DNA of 64,000 nt from Atherix ibis. Taxonomy: Eukaryota; Arthropoda; Insecta; Diptera; Athericidae. The position numbers were made by a program, and so were the translations under genes. The notes under the pieces are model-generated. The model saw only the letters and a program-made list of their open reading frames with translations, was not told where the DNA came from and did no database searches. Positions 61,901-63,960 of this stretch are shown here, piece by piece. The stretch is from NCBI GenBank assembly GCA_958298945.1, contig OY282610.1, forward strand, positions 21,352,233-21,416,232, in the 5' to 3' direction. Position 1 is the first letter of the stretch. Each line of letters starts with the position of its first letter.

Positions 61901-63446
61901 TTAGTATTTTATAAAAATTTGGGAAAAATGCCAAAAAAAATCAAACCTTTCGAAAAATTGAATTGATGCAATTTTTTTTACTTCTAATTTAATAAAATAA
62001 TTAAAGGTAAACATAACTTATGCAAATTTATAAAAATCATATTGAAAAAAATTCCCGAATATTTATTAACACATTTTTTAGTATTTTATAAAAACTTGGG
62101 AAAAATGCCAAAAAAATCAAACCTTTCGAAAAATTGAATTGCTGCAAATTTTTTTTACTTCTAATTTAATAAAATAATTAAAGGTAAACACAACTTATGC
62201 AAATTTATAAAAATCGTATTGAAAAAAATTCCCGAATATTTATTAACACATTTTTTCGTATTTTATAAAAATTTGGGAAAAATGCCAAAAAAAATCAAAC
62301 CTTTCCAAAAATTGAATATTGATGCAATTATTTTTACTTCTAATTTAATAAAATAATTAAACGTAAACATAACTTATGCAAATTTATAAAAATCATATTG
62401 AAAAAAATTCCCGAATATTTATTAAAACATTTTTTAGTATTTTATAAAAATTTGGGAAAAATGCCAAAAAAATCAAACCTTTCAAAAAATTGAATTGATG
62501 CAATTTTTTTTCTTTTAATTTAAGAAAATAATTAAAGGTAAACATAACTTATGCAAATTTATAAAAATCATATTGAAAAAAATTTCCGAATATTTATTAA
62601 AACATTTTTTGGCATTTTACAAAAATTTAGGAAAAATGCCAAAAAAAATCCAAAAACTTAACTAAGTGTAAATTTTGAATAAAATAATTCTTTTTGAAAA
62701 GAAAAGTTGCGCCTCAAGTAGGAAAATATGAAGAAGAAAAAGTGTTGTAAATATGCAAAAAAAATTTAAATTTGGTTATTTTGCGAAGAAAATTTTGAAA
62801 AATACCAAAAAATATGAAAATTCTGTAAAAGTTTAATGATAAATTTTCTGATAACAAACAATATAAAAATGTTCAATCAGTGAAATTAACGAAATTTTTG
62901 TTAGTTGTGTTTAATATTTGAATAATGTTCGGAATTATGAAAATAAAATACTTTTTTGGGGGAAATTTCTACACACCCCAACCCCTCCCCCCAAAAAAAA
63001 CAGGATTTATAGAAAATTGAAATTTCTTAAATAGACAATTTTCTATGCGGAAATAATTTCAAAATATTTAAGCGGAAAATCTAGAAAACTGTCAAAATAT
63101 TATCAATTTTTAACTAACCATCGAAAGAGGCAGATCATTTTCGAAAGTGATTTTTTTTCTTTTGTTGTTGTTGTTGTTGTTGATAAAATTTAACAATATT
63201 GTTATTATTATTTCCTTGTTCATTTTTAAACTGTTGCATAATAAAAATGATCATTTTATTTTGGTTTTGCACTGATCTATTTACAGGAGTGCAAGGAATA
63301 TTTACAAACAGCTCAGAGTCAAGGGCACAAATGGTCAAAAATGTTACAACACGAACGTGATCAACGCCAACGTCTAGAAGAGATGGTCGAACAATTGGCC
63401 CGACAGCACTCCCATTTGGAACAGGCTGCACACCGTCATATACCAA
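1781..63446 (+). CDS. OSBP: oxysterol-binding protein, N-terminal part (5 coding exons, runs off right edge)
   Basis: OSBP is a cytosolic lipid-exchange protein that bridges ER and trans-Golgi/endosome membranes, moving sterol against PI4P. The window holds only its N-terminal end. The join of 1781-1923, 56247-56435, 57363-57455, 57801-57963 and 63287-63446 (748 bases) gives about 249 residues. Residues 18-110 are the PH domain, with GWLYKWTNY and [11 protein letters not shown] (strands 1-2 with the basic patch that contacts phosphoinositide), [13 protein letters not shown], and a C-terminal helix with the conserved Trp ([14 protein letters not shown]). Residues 112-142 are an acidic linker (ESEEEEE). 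Residues 143-249 are the helical region before the FFAT motif, including [11 protein letters not shown] and QRLEEMVEQ. Every junction has GT/AG borders and phases match throughout. All residues expected of the family PH fold are present and no stop or frameshift occurs. The FFAT motif and ORD domain must lie beyond 64000. A 75-bp candidate exon at 39914-39988 may add 25 residues. Confidence 0.95.
1924..2920. other. AT-rich intron sequence, nothing recognised
   Basis: Homopolymer A/T tracts and short Gs only. Short reading frames here are made of low-complexity codons and have no family resemblance. Confidence 0.6.
2921..3140 (+). repeat. dispersed repeat, copy 1 (partner at 5421-5646)
   Basis: The two copies share an ordered series of blocks: a TAACGAGT start, TTTTGAATC, GTATTATG, GCTGTCGA-like, CATTTTATTGAATTTT, AATGCCATATAAAAAG, GATTTCTTCTGGTTTTT and AAATTAATTGTAT. 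Only small indels interrupt the similarity. Copy 2 carries an extra insertion of about 27 bases in the middle. No coding content is visible. Confidence 0.75.
3249..4149 (+). mobile_element. Tc1/mariner-superfamily element, internally deleted, with TIRs and TA duplication
   Basis: The ends are inverted repeats: GGGTTTTCCAATAAGAGT on the left matches the reverse complement of the right end (ACTCTTTTTGGAAAACCC) with one mismatch. Both ends are flanked by TA (3247-3248 and 4150-4151), the target duplication of this superfamily. The element is only about 900 bp because the middle of the transposase is missing. It is the best-bounded transposon in the window. Confidence 0.9.
3360..4041 (+). pseudogene. 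mariner-superfamily transposase, internally deleted and frameshifted
   Basis: The start ATG at 3360 opens [20 protein letters not shown], the typical N-terminus of a DDE transposase family common in insects. After about 35 residues the sequence jumps to the late catalytic domain: [10 protein letters not shown], then [17 protein letters not shown], then [13 protein letters not shown] (second catalytic Asp region). After a frameshift near 3770 follow [17 protein letters not shown] (third catalytic Asp) and the SRGGHLND terminus. The central region including the first catalytic Asp is gone, and at least two frames are needed. It cannot encode an active enzyme but could be mobilised in trans because both ends are intact. 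Confidence 0.9.
4165..4315 (+). repeat. transposon-end fragment shared with 41870-41970
   Basis: The stretch ends in AATGGCAGTGCTGTCATC, then CGTCAAA, GACTGTCAAA, ATCGAGAGTGCCTATTGAAAAGC. The same ordered pieces are at 41905-41970 at the end of a minus-strand mariner remnant. I read it as a solo end of that family, with the terminal repeat reading GCTTTTCAATAGG in reverse complement. Confidence 0.6.
4316..5420. other. AT-rich intron, no gene recognised
   Basis: Moderately complex near 4620-5200 but without splice-bounded frames or recognisable motifs. Confidence 0.5.
5421..5646 (+). repeat. dispersed repeat, copy 2 (partner at 2921-3140)
   Basis: Same block order as copy 1. Its right end runs into the left arm of the perfect hairpin at 5623-5696, so the hairpin was made from the end of this repeat. 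Confidence 0.75.
5623..5696. repeat. perfect hairpin, 34-bp arms, 6-base loop
   Basis: Bases 5623-5656 and 5663-5696 are exact reverse complements, separated by TGTGGC. The arms run AAATTAATTGTATCC, AACGACTTTAAGGCCATCT. The left arm is the end of the dispersed repeat, and the right arm is an inverted duplicate of it. Confidence 0.95.
6090..6155 (+). pseudogene. non-LTR reverse transcriptase scrap
   Basis: One frame reads [12 protein letters not shown]. This matches the conserved GVPQGSxLGPxLF block of LINE-type reverse transcriptases. The block sits just before the catalytic YxDD region, which is not seen downstream. Only this single motif is preserved and the flanks are low complexity, so the call is a small relic. 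Confidence 0.45.
6156..9596. other. long AT-rich intron stretch with simple repeats
   Basis: No gene found. It contains a G-rich tract at 6461-6484 (runs of 4 and 6 Gs), a CT microsatellite at 8461-8484 followed by a GGGCGTCGC patch, and an AGATGGCG motif at 7734-7741. Confidence 0.6.
8461..8484 (+). repeat. (CT)n microsatellite, possible GAGA-factor site
   Basis: About eleven CT units on the + strand, that is GA on the other strand. In flies GA repeats bind GAGA factor; whether this happens here is inference. Confidence 0.7.
9597..9960. other. GC-richer island of unknown nature
   Basis: Base use is noticeably more balanced than the surroundings (for example GGTGCTCGGCTTAGGACG and TATGTCGGCATGCC). 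No open frame of useful length, no terminal repeats and no tRNA fold were recognised. Probably an old insertion, or unique intron sequence. Confidence 0.35.
10465..11560 (+). repeat. satellite array, 172-bp monomer with 344-bp dimer order
   Basis: The anchor TTGGACCAATTT (or variant) occurs at 10465, 10641, 10813, 10985, 11157, 11329 and 11502, a spacing of 176, 172, 172, 172, 172 and 173. Alternate monomers share diagnostic variants (TTTACTCAAA versus TTTAGTCAAA, GTTACTGC versus GTAACTAC), giving a dimeric period of 344. Short frames read through each monomer in the same way, so they are repeat artefacts, not genes. The array fades into diverged sequence at about 11560-11640. Confidence 0.95.
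11640..12505. other. intron, no gene recognised
   Basis: Mixed-complexity sequence. A phrase translating as DLTKQDGYT near 12090 faintly recalls the QDGAT block of mariner but is too short to call. Confidence 0.4.
12506..12620. repeat. perfect hairpin, 50-bp arms, 15-base loop
   Basis: Bases 12506-12555 and 12571-12620 are exact reverse complements with a loop of AATGAGTTTCGAAGC. The arms are of mixed sequence (for example TTCTTCCTTGTCAAAATGG), not a simple repeat. With no mismatch over 50 bp the duplication must be recent or maintained. No TIR family in this window matches it. Confidence 0.97.
12731..13310 (+). repeat. tandem duplication, two units of about 285-300 bp
   Basis: Unit 1 (12731-13009) and unit 2 (13014-13310) share GGACGGATTTTTTAACATG, a C-rich tract, AAATTCGATATGTTCA, and the end AACAGATGGCGCTGG followed by GAAATTGAATTAT and GTTAGAAGAACCCATT. 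The C tract is expanded to 15 in unit 2. The mariner remnant starts directly after unit 2. Confidence 0.85.
13306..13752 (-). pseudogene. mariner transposase, N-terminal half only
   Basis: The start codon is at 13752 on the minus strand ([16 protein letters not shown]). The frame then carries the first [23 protein letters not shown] with a GRP hook, the second HTH ([20 protein letters not shown]), and the first catalytic Asp block (VTGDEKWV). The WVPHxL linker between HTH2 and the catalytic domain is deleted, and everything after the first Asp is lost, so about 150 of about 345 residues remain. The frame is open over this whole span, which suggests a fairly young insertion. No matching right end was found. 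Confidence 0.9.
13860..14528. other. intron with an AAT microsatellite
   Basis: An (AAT)n run lies at about 14001-14027. The rest shows no recognisable gene or repeat. Confidence 0.5.
14529..14693 (+). CDS. small open frame of 54 codons, unrecognised
   Basis: The frame starts [20 protein letters not shown], continues with [12 protein letters not shown], and ends [15 protein letters not shown] before TAA. The composition is unusually protein-like for this AT-rich intron: a CxxC pair, a downstream HC, and few runs. No donor or acceptor pairs it with OSBP in phase and I do not recognise a family. It may be a transposon scrap or chance. Confidence 0.15.
   Translation: MQQTFRNQSILLGEKGIYGKCESCTMNIKDKKRILSLEIKVDPGPYYKHCPKNI
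14700..15789. other. AT-rich intron with diverged GGGTTGTAGTA motifs
   Basis: Scattered copies of (T)GGGTTGTAGTA (for example near 15430 and 15585) look like decayed outer members of the array that starts at about 15790. Confidence 0.5.
15790..16760 (+). repeat. satellite array, about 136-bp monomer with 273-bp dimer order
   Basis: Each monomer has GAAGTCTTATCAAAAATTTT or a related block, a CCTACATTTGTGGGTAAGAC block, and CATTGGGTTGTAGCACC. The variant GTAGGATGTCGTAGACAAT recurs at 16212 and 16485, 273 bases apart, showing that two monomer types amplified together. Short frames read through the monomers and are artefacts. Confidence 0.9.
16761..17682. other. intron, unique-looking, no gene recognised
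   Basis: Mixed complexity with several poly-T runs. No splice-bounded frame fits the OSBP phase. Confidence 0.45.
17690..19345 (+). repeat. three tandem copies of a roughly 535-565 bp unit
   Basis: The anchor ATTCAAAATACAAA occurs at 17707, 18241 and 18807. Copies 2 and 3 are nearly identical; copy 1 is more diverged. Each unit has GAGTTCGAATCCAACTAG, which contains a tRNA-type B-box core (GTTCGAATCC), and later AACCTAACCTAA. No A-box at proper spacing was found, so a tRNA-derived SINE origin is only possible. Confidence 0.92.
19346..20291. other. intron, no gene recognised
   Basis: Includes a G-rich patch near 19744-19768. Frames seen here have no family resemblance. Confidence 0.45.
20292..20888 (+). 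repeat. segmental duplication, copy 1 (partner 34903-35489)
   Basis: The copies share sequence on both sides of a transposon end: a 140-bp non-transposon flank (AAAAATATTTACCAA, GAACATTTCTACT, AGAGAAACAAATTATTTTC) followed by the first 450 bp of a mariner-family element. This shows that the DNA was copied as a block and did not arrive as two independent insertions. Confidence 0.9.
20894..21372 (-). mobile_element. GC-rich 479-bp nested insertion with 14-bp target duplications (SINE/LINE candidate)
   Basis: The same 14 bases CAATATTTGGGACA lie on both sides (20880-20893 and 21373-21386). The paralogous site at 35481 is uninterrupted (CTCAATATTTGGAACAATC). A 14-bp duplication points to target-primed retrotransposition. 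Read on the minus strand, the insert starts CGAACCCGCGTACC, soon has TGGCCTAGCGG (matching a tRNA A-box), and ends in an A-rich tail AAATAATAAA. No clear B-box at the right spacing was seen, so a truncated LINE is the alternative. Confidence 0.6.
21591..21792 (+). repeat. 92-bp patch flanked by 55-bp direct duplications
   Basis: Bases 21591-21645 and 21738-21792 are near-identical (GAAAATGAG then CATTACAGTGAATTCTGAAC and GATATCGTGACATGT). The 92 bases between them resemble 24168-24260 and 29375-29467. A piece of another mariner-type end was spliced into this element with duplication of the local sequence. Confidence 0.85.
22059..22729. other. intron, no gene recognised
   Basis: Low to moderate complexity; frames lack recognisable motifs. 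Confidence 0.45.
22730..22908 (+). other. candidate lone first exon (5' UTR, ATG at 22855, donor at 22909)
   Basis: The stretch is less AT-rich than its surroundings. It contains GAGTCGAGTGTTCACGTG, then AAAC-ATG at 22855 opening [18 protein letters not shown], and runs straight into GTAAAT at 22909. This is the layout of a short first coding exon. It ends in phase 0 whereas OSBP exon 2 needs phase 2, so it cannot be an in-frame alternative OSBP start. It could begin a nested gene or be a captured or dead exon. I do not recognise the 18 residues. Confidence 0.25.
23225..24095 (-). pseudogene. mariner transposase, decayed nearly full-length relic
   Basis: Read on the minus strand it begins [17 protein letters not shown] near 24060 (HTH1). 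It continues with [14 protein letters not shown] and [20 protein letters not shown] (first catalytic Asp region, where DET or DES is expected) near 23700. It ends [21 protein letters not shown] and [13 protein letters not shown] (third catalytic region and C-terminus) near 23300. Several stops, a frameshift and losses separate the blocks. The order and spacing fit one collapsed transposase of a D,D34D mariner lineage different from the element at 20431. Confidence 0.85.
24060..24531 (+). repeat. dispersed repeat, copy 1 (partner 29265-29764)
   Basis: Shared ordered blocks include AAATAACTGTCAGTC, ACAATTCTCGTATAGTAGCA, GGTATTAATCATACCACCCC, AGATGTCGCTGCT, GCTCACCACATTTTACCATT, AAACATCTAAAGATAATTAT and TTTCCGCTTATTTACCATCC. 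The left part is the transposase start plus outer end of the minus-strand mariner; the rest is its flank. The pair is therefore another block duplication. Confidence 0.85.
24532..26068. other. intron, no gene recognised
   Basis: Contains repeated ACTCACCA-type words at 24600-24870 and a CAGATGGCG motif at 25172. A 41-codon frame from 25175 looked protein-like but has no support. Confidence 0.4.
26069..27953 (+). repeat. satellite array, four copies of a roughly 470-bp unit
   Basis: The anchor CAATGACAAG begins at 26071, 26536, 27008 and 27480 (spacings 465, 472, 472). Units share ACATGTGGTCAACAAAATAG, CCTCATGGTCGTG, TTGATTGGTTATGTTTT and GTGAAATTTTCATCAATTTT. Copies 2 and 3 are almost identical, so the expansion is recent. 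No reading frame persists. Confidence 0.95.
27954..29117. other. intron with (GT)n microsatellite at about 28571-28594
   Basis: No gene recognised. AGATGGCG-type motifs lie at 28875 and 28953. Confidence 0.5.
29118..29207 (+). pseudogene. transposase N-terminus scrap joined to mariner flank
   Basis: An ATG at 29118 opens [20 protein letters not shown], which resembles the first helix-turn-helix of a DDE transposase. After 29 codons a stop falls exactly where the sequence switches to the dispersed repeat shared with 23770 (AATCCGTTGAATT). Recombination or interrupted repair joined two elements here. Confidence 0.45.
29265..29764 (+). repeat. dispersed repeat, copy 2 (partner 24060-24531)
   Basis: Same block order as copy 1 with about 10 percent divergence by eye. 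The adjoining transposase body present in copy 1 is missing here. Confidence 0.85.
29904..29983. repeat. 19-bp-arm hairpin inside 16-bp direct repeats
   Basis: AAGCGCATTCAAATTTGAT (29917-29935) is inverted exactly at 29944-29962 with an 8-base loop. The word CACGATATCCGTCAAG occurs on both sides (29904 and 29968). This combination is a typical product of template switching during replication. Confidence 0.9.
30050..30840. other. intron with repeated AGATGTC words and a G-rich tract
   Basis: Contains a G tract at 30411-30428 (runs of 5, 3, 3 and 2 Gs split by single Ts), a quadruplex candidate. No gene recognised. Confidence 0.5.
30845..31390 (-). pseudogene. mariner-superfamily transposase, C-terminal relic
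   Basis: Minus-strand reading gives VVQDGAHTT (second catalytic Asp block), then after a frame slip [13 protein letters not shown] and [14 protein letters not shown] (third Asp block, where DLTP is expected), and a decayed tail. Nothing before the second Asp is recognisable. The tail section (30845-31015) was copied into the element at 35037. Confidence 0.85.
31391..32429. other. intron, no gene recognised
   Basis: AT-rich, with a C tract near 32183-32196. Confidence 0.5.
32430..32830 (-). pseudogene. mariner-superfamily transposase relic (PRSCDLT block)
   Basis: The minus strand reads [16 protein letters not shown] at about 32570-32620, the third catalytic Asp block of the [18 protein letters not shown] type, flanked by decayed sequence. 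Related relics with the same flanking words lie at 41340, 56580 and 63585. A second transposon (32850-33640) lies directly downstream. Confidence 0.75.
32850..33640 (+). pseudogene. mariner transposase, second lineage, conventional-ended copy
   Basis: The frame carries [26 protein letters not shown] (first catalytic Asp; the next codon, normally Trp, is TAG), [40 protein letters not shown], then frameshifts and GDYFEGD near the C-terminus. The N-terminal DNA-binding region is absent. The right end ATTCGCGATACTTATTGTACAG matches the terminal repeats of the foldback copies at 37661 and 55286, but no inverted long arm is present. This copy shows the parent architecture. Confidence 0.85.
33641..34734. 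other. intron, no gene recognised
   Basis: One perfect 16-bp palindrome TTTGACAGCTGTCAAA lies at about 33842-33857. A similar word occurs at 39463. Confidence 0.45.
34735..34906 (+). pseudogene. mariner-superfamily 5' fragment
   Basis: The sequence runs from the transposase 5' leader (ATGTCAAAATCTTCTGTC) through [16 protein letters not shown] and a frameshift to ATYRAH. It stops abruptly where the segmental duplication starts. It is a close sibling of the elements at 20431 and 35037. Confidence 0.8.
34903..35489 (+). repeat. segmental duplication, copy 2 (partner 20292-20888)
   Basis: Includes the same non-transposon flank and the same first part of the mariner-family element. The target site of the 479-bp insertion is intact here, so the insertion at 20894 came after the duplication or hit only that copy. 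Confidence 0.9.
35037..36342 (+). mobile_element. Tc1/mariner-superfamily element, near full length but broken and patched
   Basis: The ends read CAGAGT and ACTCTG next to TA dinucleotides (35035-35036 and 36343-36344). Transposase blocks appear in the normal order: [17 protein letters not shown] (HTH1), [25 protein letters not shown] (HTH2), [16 protein letters not shown] (first catalytic Asp region), [14 protein letters not shown], then a patch, then [18 protein letters not shown] with NKPTANDV (third Asp). Multiple stops and frame changes occur and the second Asp block is missing. It is not functional. Confidence 0.85.
35713..36055 (+). repeat. 173-bp patch between 85-bp direct duplications
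   Basis: Bases 35713-35797 and 35971-36055 are identical as far as I can see (ATGGTACGGTGGCATCAACG through GAGTACATGC). Between them, 35798-35970 is a copy of 30850-31016, the tail of a different mariner relic that lies in the opposite coding orientation. Confidence 0.92.
36343..37660. other. AT-rich intron, no gene recognised
   Basis: Poly-T dominated. An AAGATGGCG motif lies at about 36366 and a CGCGCGC patch near 36724. Confidence 0.5.
37661..38539 (+). mobile_element. foldback mariner derivative, copy 1 (arms about 190 bp)
   Basis: The left arm (37661-37851) and right arm (38355-38539) are inverted copies with small indels. Each holds the terminal repeat (CTGTTCAAAAAGTATCG), GACAGCTGCTTTGCTTGCAC, and the start of a transposase frame. 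Between them lies a broken transposase: [44 protein letters not shown] (second catalytic Asp) and [17 protein letters not shown] (third Asp). The first Asp block reads TGNES, so the Asp is lost. The normal 3' end has been replaced by an inverted 5' end. Confidence 0.9.
38545..39913. other. AT-rich intron upstream of the candidate cassette exon
   Basis: No gene recognised. Contains TGACAGCTGTCA at about 39463-39474 and C-rich tract at 39721-39738. Confidence 0.5.
39914..39988 (+). CDS. OSBP: candidate OSBP cassette exon inserting 25 residues into the PH domain
   Basis: A 75-base block with balanced base use stands out in an AT desert. It is preceded by AAAACAG and followed by GTGAGTAAAA. Spliced after exon 1 (phase 2) it reads without a stop as [16 protein letters not shown] then [10 protein letters not shown] and joins exon 2 (NRAEMSHTC) in phase, because 75 is a multiple of three. 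The insert would sit between PH strands 3 and 4: a flexible Gly/Ser part followed by a strongly basic part. The acceptor lacks a pyrimidine tract (the upstream bases are A-rich), and the donor has A instead of G at the last exon base. Both weaknesses fit an alternatively used exon. An internal ATG with a second frame ([12 protein letters not shown]) ends at the same donor with a stop just beyond and is less convincing. Confidence 0.65.
39989..40636. other. AT-rich intron, nothing recognised
   Basis: Long A and T runs only. Confidence 0.6.
40637..40727. repeat. palindrome of two transposon ends, 37-bp perfect arms, 3-base loop
   Basis: Bases 40644-40680 and 40684-40720 are exact reverse complements; with one mismatch the symmetry extends to about 40637-40727. 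The outer word TTTTTCAATAG matches the terminal repeat deduced for the mariner family ending at 41970 and 4315. It looks like a miniature element reduced to its two ends. Confidence 0.9.
40728..41339. other. intron, no gene recognised
   Basis: Contains a CCCGGGAGGGGG patch near 40863 and a CAGATGGCGCTGG motif at 41048-41060. Confidence 0.5.
41340..41970 (-). pseudogene. mariner-superfamily transposase relic with one terminal repeat
   Basis: The minus strand reads [11 protein letters not shown] near 41515-41548 (third catalytic Asp block), with decayed sequence on both sides. Its outer end at about 41970 reads GGGGGCTTTTCAATAGG in reverse complement, followed by TATTCTCGATCTTTGACAG. The opposite end could not be placed. 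Confidence 0.75.
41971..42862. other. intron, no gene recognised
   Basis: AT-rich. No motif beyond a GATGGCAC word at 42733. Confidence 0.5.
42863..43939 (-). mobile_element. Tc1-like element, full-length ends, dead transposase
   Basis: The ends CACTCCCGGCCAA and TTGGCCGAGAGTG are inverted repeats, flanked by TA on both sides (42861-42862 and 43940-43941). On the minus strand the transposase blocks are in order: [20 protein letters not shown] and [11 protein letters not shown] (HTH2), [14 protein letters not shown] (the KHGGGSVMVWG block), then [14 protein letters not shown] with PNRT (the DLNPIEHLWDELDR block with the third catalytic residue at DLN). Stops and frameshifts separate them. This is a Tc1 lineage, distinct from the mariner-type copies. 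Confidence 0.92.
43942..44849. other. intron, no gene recognised
   Basis: A short mixed-complexity patch at 44095-44165 (GCTCGCCCCACC and CAGAGCGTGGAAAGC) is otherwise unexplained. Confidence 0.4.
44850..45790 (+). repeat. satellite array, about 168-bp unit rich in AGTACTAAAA
   Basis: The anchor (A/G)GTACTAAAAAAA after a GAAGACGATT-like word recurs near 44958, 45123, 45293, 45466 and 45630. Each unit also has ACTAAAATCATCAG and a CACAAAATTCGAAAT-like word. Similarity is moderate, so the array is old. Confidence 0.85.
45791..47099. other. intron, no gene recognised
   Basis: Isolated AGTACTAAA words continue to about 46570. Nothing else stands out. Confidence 0.5.
47100..47960 (+). repeat. 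tandem array, about 60-bp unit rich in TTTTAGTAC
   Basis: Units contain TTTTAGTACAGATTTTTTTG, TCGACTAAAACTTTTTGCAT and a TTATACAATTT-like word. The period is about 60 bases in the right half (for example around 47650, 47712, 47772 and 47832). Long frames on both strands here are artefacts of the repeat. Confidence 0.9.
47961..48330. other. intron, no gene recognised
   Basis: AT-rich, unremarkable. Confidence 0.5.
48331..48419. repeat. perfect hairpin, 42-bp arms, 5-base loop
   Basis: Bases 48331-48372 and 48378-48419 are exact reverse complements (TTTTGTTTTTAGTTTAAATA and onward) around the loop ATTAG. The stem ends in a run of nine A:T pairs. Confidence 0.93.
48420..49249. other. intron with a G-rich tract
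   Basis: A G-rich tract near 48505-48523 has runs of 4 and 7 Gs. No gene recognised. Confidence 0.5.
49250..49990 (+). repeat. tandem array, block 1 of a split family (about 160-bp unit)
   Basis: Units contain AATAGGAAAAGAAAATTATG, GGCAATTTTAC, then either CCTATTTTTATGGGAAATAG with TTTCCCGTAAACTTT or CTCAGTTTTTATGGGAGATAA with TTTTACGTTAAT. The two versions alternate. The same family resumes at 52370. Confidence 0.88.
50330..50770 (+). repeat. two related stretches with TGACGTCA palindromes
   Basis: Both 50336-50460 and 50672-50765 contain a CATCTAC word, ATTATGAACATCTGACGTCAC or ACATCTGACGTCACT, and TTTACACCTAA or TTTATACCTAA. TGACGTCA (50421 and 50730) is the consensus site for CREB/ATF factors; use here is unknown. 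Confidence 0.6.
50771..52369. other. AT-rich intron between the two array blocks
   Basis: No gene recognised. This 2.4-kb gap (with the preceding entry) separates two blocks of one tandem family. Confidence 0.5.
52370..53830 (+). repeat. tandem array, block 2 (about 150-165 bp unit, dimeric order)
   Basis: At least nine units with ATTATGGCAATTTTAC as anchor (near 52386, 52538, 52850, 52987, 53150, 53462 and 53635). The ATGGGAAATAGTTTCCCGT type and the ATTTTACGTTAATTATTTCA type alternate as in block 1. Confidence 0.88.
53831..55285. other. intron; one mixed-complexity patch at about 53920-54190
   Basis: The patch contains a 101-codon frame from 53955 with more balanced codons ([16 protein letters not shown]). 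No splice sites place it in the OSBP frame and no family is recognised. The rest is AT-rich. Confidence 0.4.
55286..56158 (+). mobile_element. foldback mariner derivative, copy 2
   Basis: Same architecture as 37661-38539: left arm 55286-55437 (shortened), right arm about 55971-56149, terminal word TGTTCAAAAAGTATCG. The transposase piece between them has [20 protein letters not shown] (first Asp kept), [17 protein letters not shown], [12 protein letters not shown] (second Asp kept) and [20 protein letters not shown] (third Asp kept), with stops and a frameshift. The junction to the inverted arm (KKIL then a stop) is the same as in copy 1. The element ends 88 bp before OSBP exon 2. Confidence 0.9.
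56247..56435 (+). CDS. OSBP: OSBP exon 2: PH strands 4-7 and C-terminal helix
   Basis: The exon encodes residues 49-110 with split codons at both ends. It carries [35 protein letters not shown] and [15 protein letters not shown], completing the PH fold with its conserved helix Trp. The acceptor has a good T tract (GCTTTTTTTAG) and the donor is AT|GTAAGT. Transposons flank it closely on both sides. Confidence 0.97.
56580..56930 (-). pseudogene. mariner-superfamily transposase relic
   Basis: The minus strand reads RSCDLTPL near 56685-56710 (third catalytic Asp block), with a decayed upstream section (IFHKTNHTI). Shared words with 63585-63960 (CCTTTTGAGGTAA, GGCGTCAAAT and AATACATAATGGTG) show that both copies are one subfamily. 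Confidence 0.75.
57363..57455 (+). CDS. OSBP: OSBP exon 3: acidic linker
   Basis: Residues 112-141 with split codons at both ends. [10 protein letters not shown] followed by a Ser/Glu-rich part matches the acidic stretch after the PH domain in insect OSBP. Acceptor TTTTCTAG, donor AG|GTATAA (weaker than the other donors). Confidence 0.93.
57801..57963 (+). CDS. OSBP: OSBP exon 4: helical region after the PH domain
   Basis: Encodes residues 143-196. [20 protein letters not shown] and [11 protein letters not shown] match the family helical segment. Acceptor AAAAAAG is unusually purine-rich; donor GTGAGT follows at phase 0. Confidence 0.93.
58300..59420 (+). repeat. tandem array, about 60-bp unit with 120-bp order
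   Basis: Units contain GAATTTGCTATAAAAAAGAT, a CTTGNATTTTT-like part and GCAATACAAAAAAGTCC. Two unit types (GATCTTG with TTTTTTGCAATAC and GATCGTG with TTTTATGCAATAC) alternate. Frames on both strands are artefacts. Confidence 0.92.
59405..59515. repeat. imperfect inverted repeat at the array end
   Basis: AATATGAAAAGTAATGATTG near 59420 is mirrored by CAATCATTACTGTTCATATT near 59490, and GATTCGCCATA by TATGGTGAATC. The arms are about 40 bp with a few mismatches and indels. Confidence 0.75.
59516..61239. other. unique-looking part of intron 4
   Basis: Mixed complexity at 59780-60650. A good-looking acceptor (TTGCATTTCCACAG at 60172) precedes a phase-0 frame of 36 codons that ends at 60283. 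This could be an alternative terminal exon but there is no further support. Confidence 0.35.
61240..62660 (+). repeat. satellite array, eight copies of a roughly 177-bp unit
   Basis: The anchor CCCGAATATT occurs near 61344, 61522, 61697, 61877, 62054, 62231, 62410 and (as TTCCGAATATT) 62585; spacings are 175-180. Units share GTAAACATAACTTATGCAAA, AAAATTTGGGAAAAATGCC and AAATCAAACCTTTC. Copies are very alike, so expansion is recent. Confidence 0.96.
63162..63182 (+). repeat. (TTG)n microsatellite
   Basis: About seven TTG units, roughly 105 bases before the acceptor of exon 5. Confidence 0.85.
63287..63446 (+). CDS. OSBP: OSBP exon 5: coiled-coil-like helix
   Basis: Encodes residues 197-249 plus one base. 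[40 protein letters not shown] and [13 protein letters not shown] are typical of OSBP before the FFAT region and form a predicted charged helix. Acceptor TTTACAG, donor CCAA|GTAAGC, exit phase 1. Confidence 0.96.
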
Positions 63447-63584
63447 GTAAGCACACATTTATCATATTTGACTTTATTAAATTCGATCAATATTTATTAA
63501 ATTTGAAATTGTTGACAGTCTTTTCTATAAACCAAAATTTTCTTTAAAAAAAATATATACGTATATATATTATTGGTGGAGCGT

Positions 63585-63960
63585 TTTTCTCAGAAATTTT
63601 ACAAGACTTCTTTTTTAAGGGCTGAATCCTTTTGAGGTAATTTTTGATGACTTTTTCGCACATTTCGGGCTATAATTCAGCAATAAAAAGACCAACGGCG
63701 TCAAATTGCATGATCTTGAAAGTCAGTTGGCATTACCAAAAAACTGAAAATTACATGTCCTGGGAACTTTTTGCATAATAATGCCAAAATTTATTGTATT
63801 ATTGTATGTTATGATCGTCTTGTTGAGAATACATAATGGTGCCCAAAATAAAGTCTTTAAGTTCAAAAGAAAAATAATCGGCTCATAATTCACTAAATTT
63901 TCAGAGGGATTACACAGTATCTCTAGTCTCTTCACTAAGAACCTTTTTGAGTACTAAATT
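63585..63960 (-). pseudogene. mariner-superfamily transposase relic in intron 5
   Basis: The minus strand reads LSRSCNLTPLVFLLLNYS near 63670-63720 (third catalytic block; DLTP has become NLTP), with a frame upstream matching the region between the second and third Asp. Same subfamily as 56580-56930. Confidence 0.75.

Larger units (their letters stand above)
57964..63286 (+). other. OSBP: OSBP intron 4, about 5.3 kb
   Basis: Starts GTGAGT and ends TTTACAG. Holds two tandem arrays (58300-59420 and 61240-62660) and a unique stretch between them. Confidence 0.9.

Noticed and set aside
61240..62660. Regular repeats with constant spacing, recalling a CRISPR array
   Set aside because: Units are directly adjoining 177-bp copies with no unique spacers, and the host gene has introns, so this is a eukaryotic satellite.
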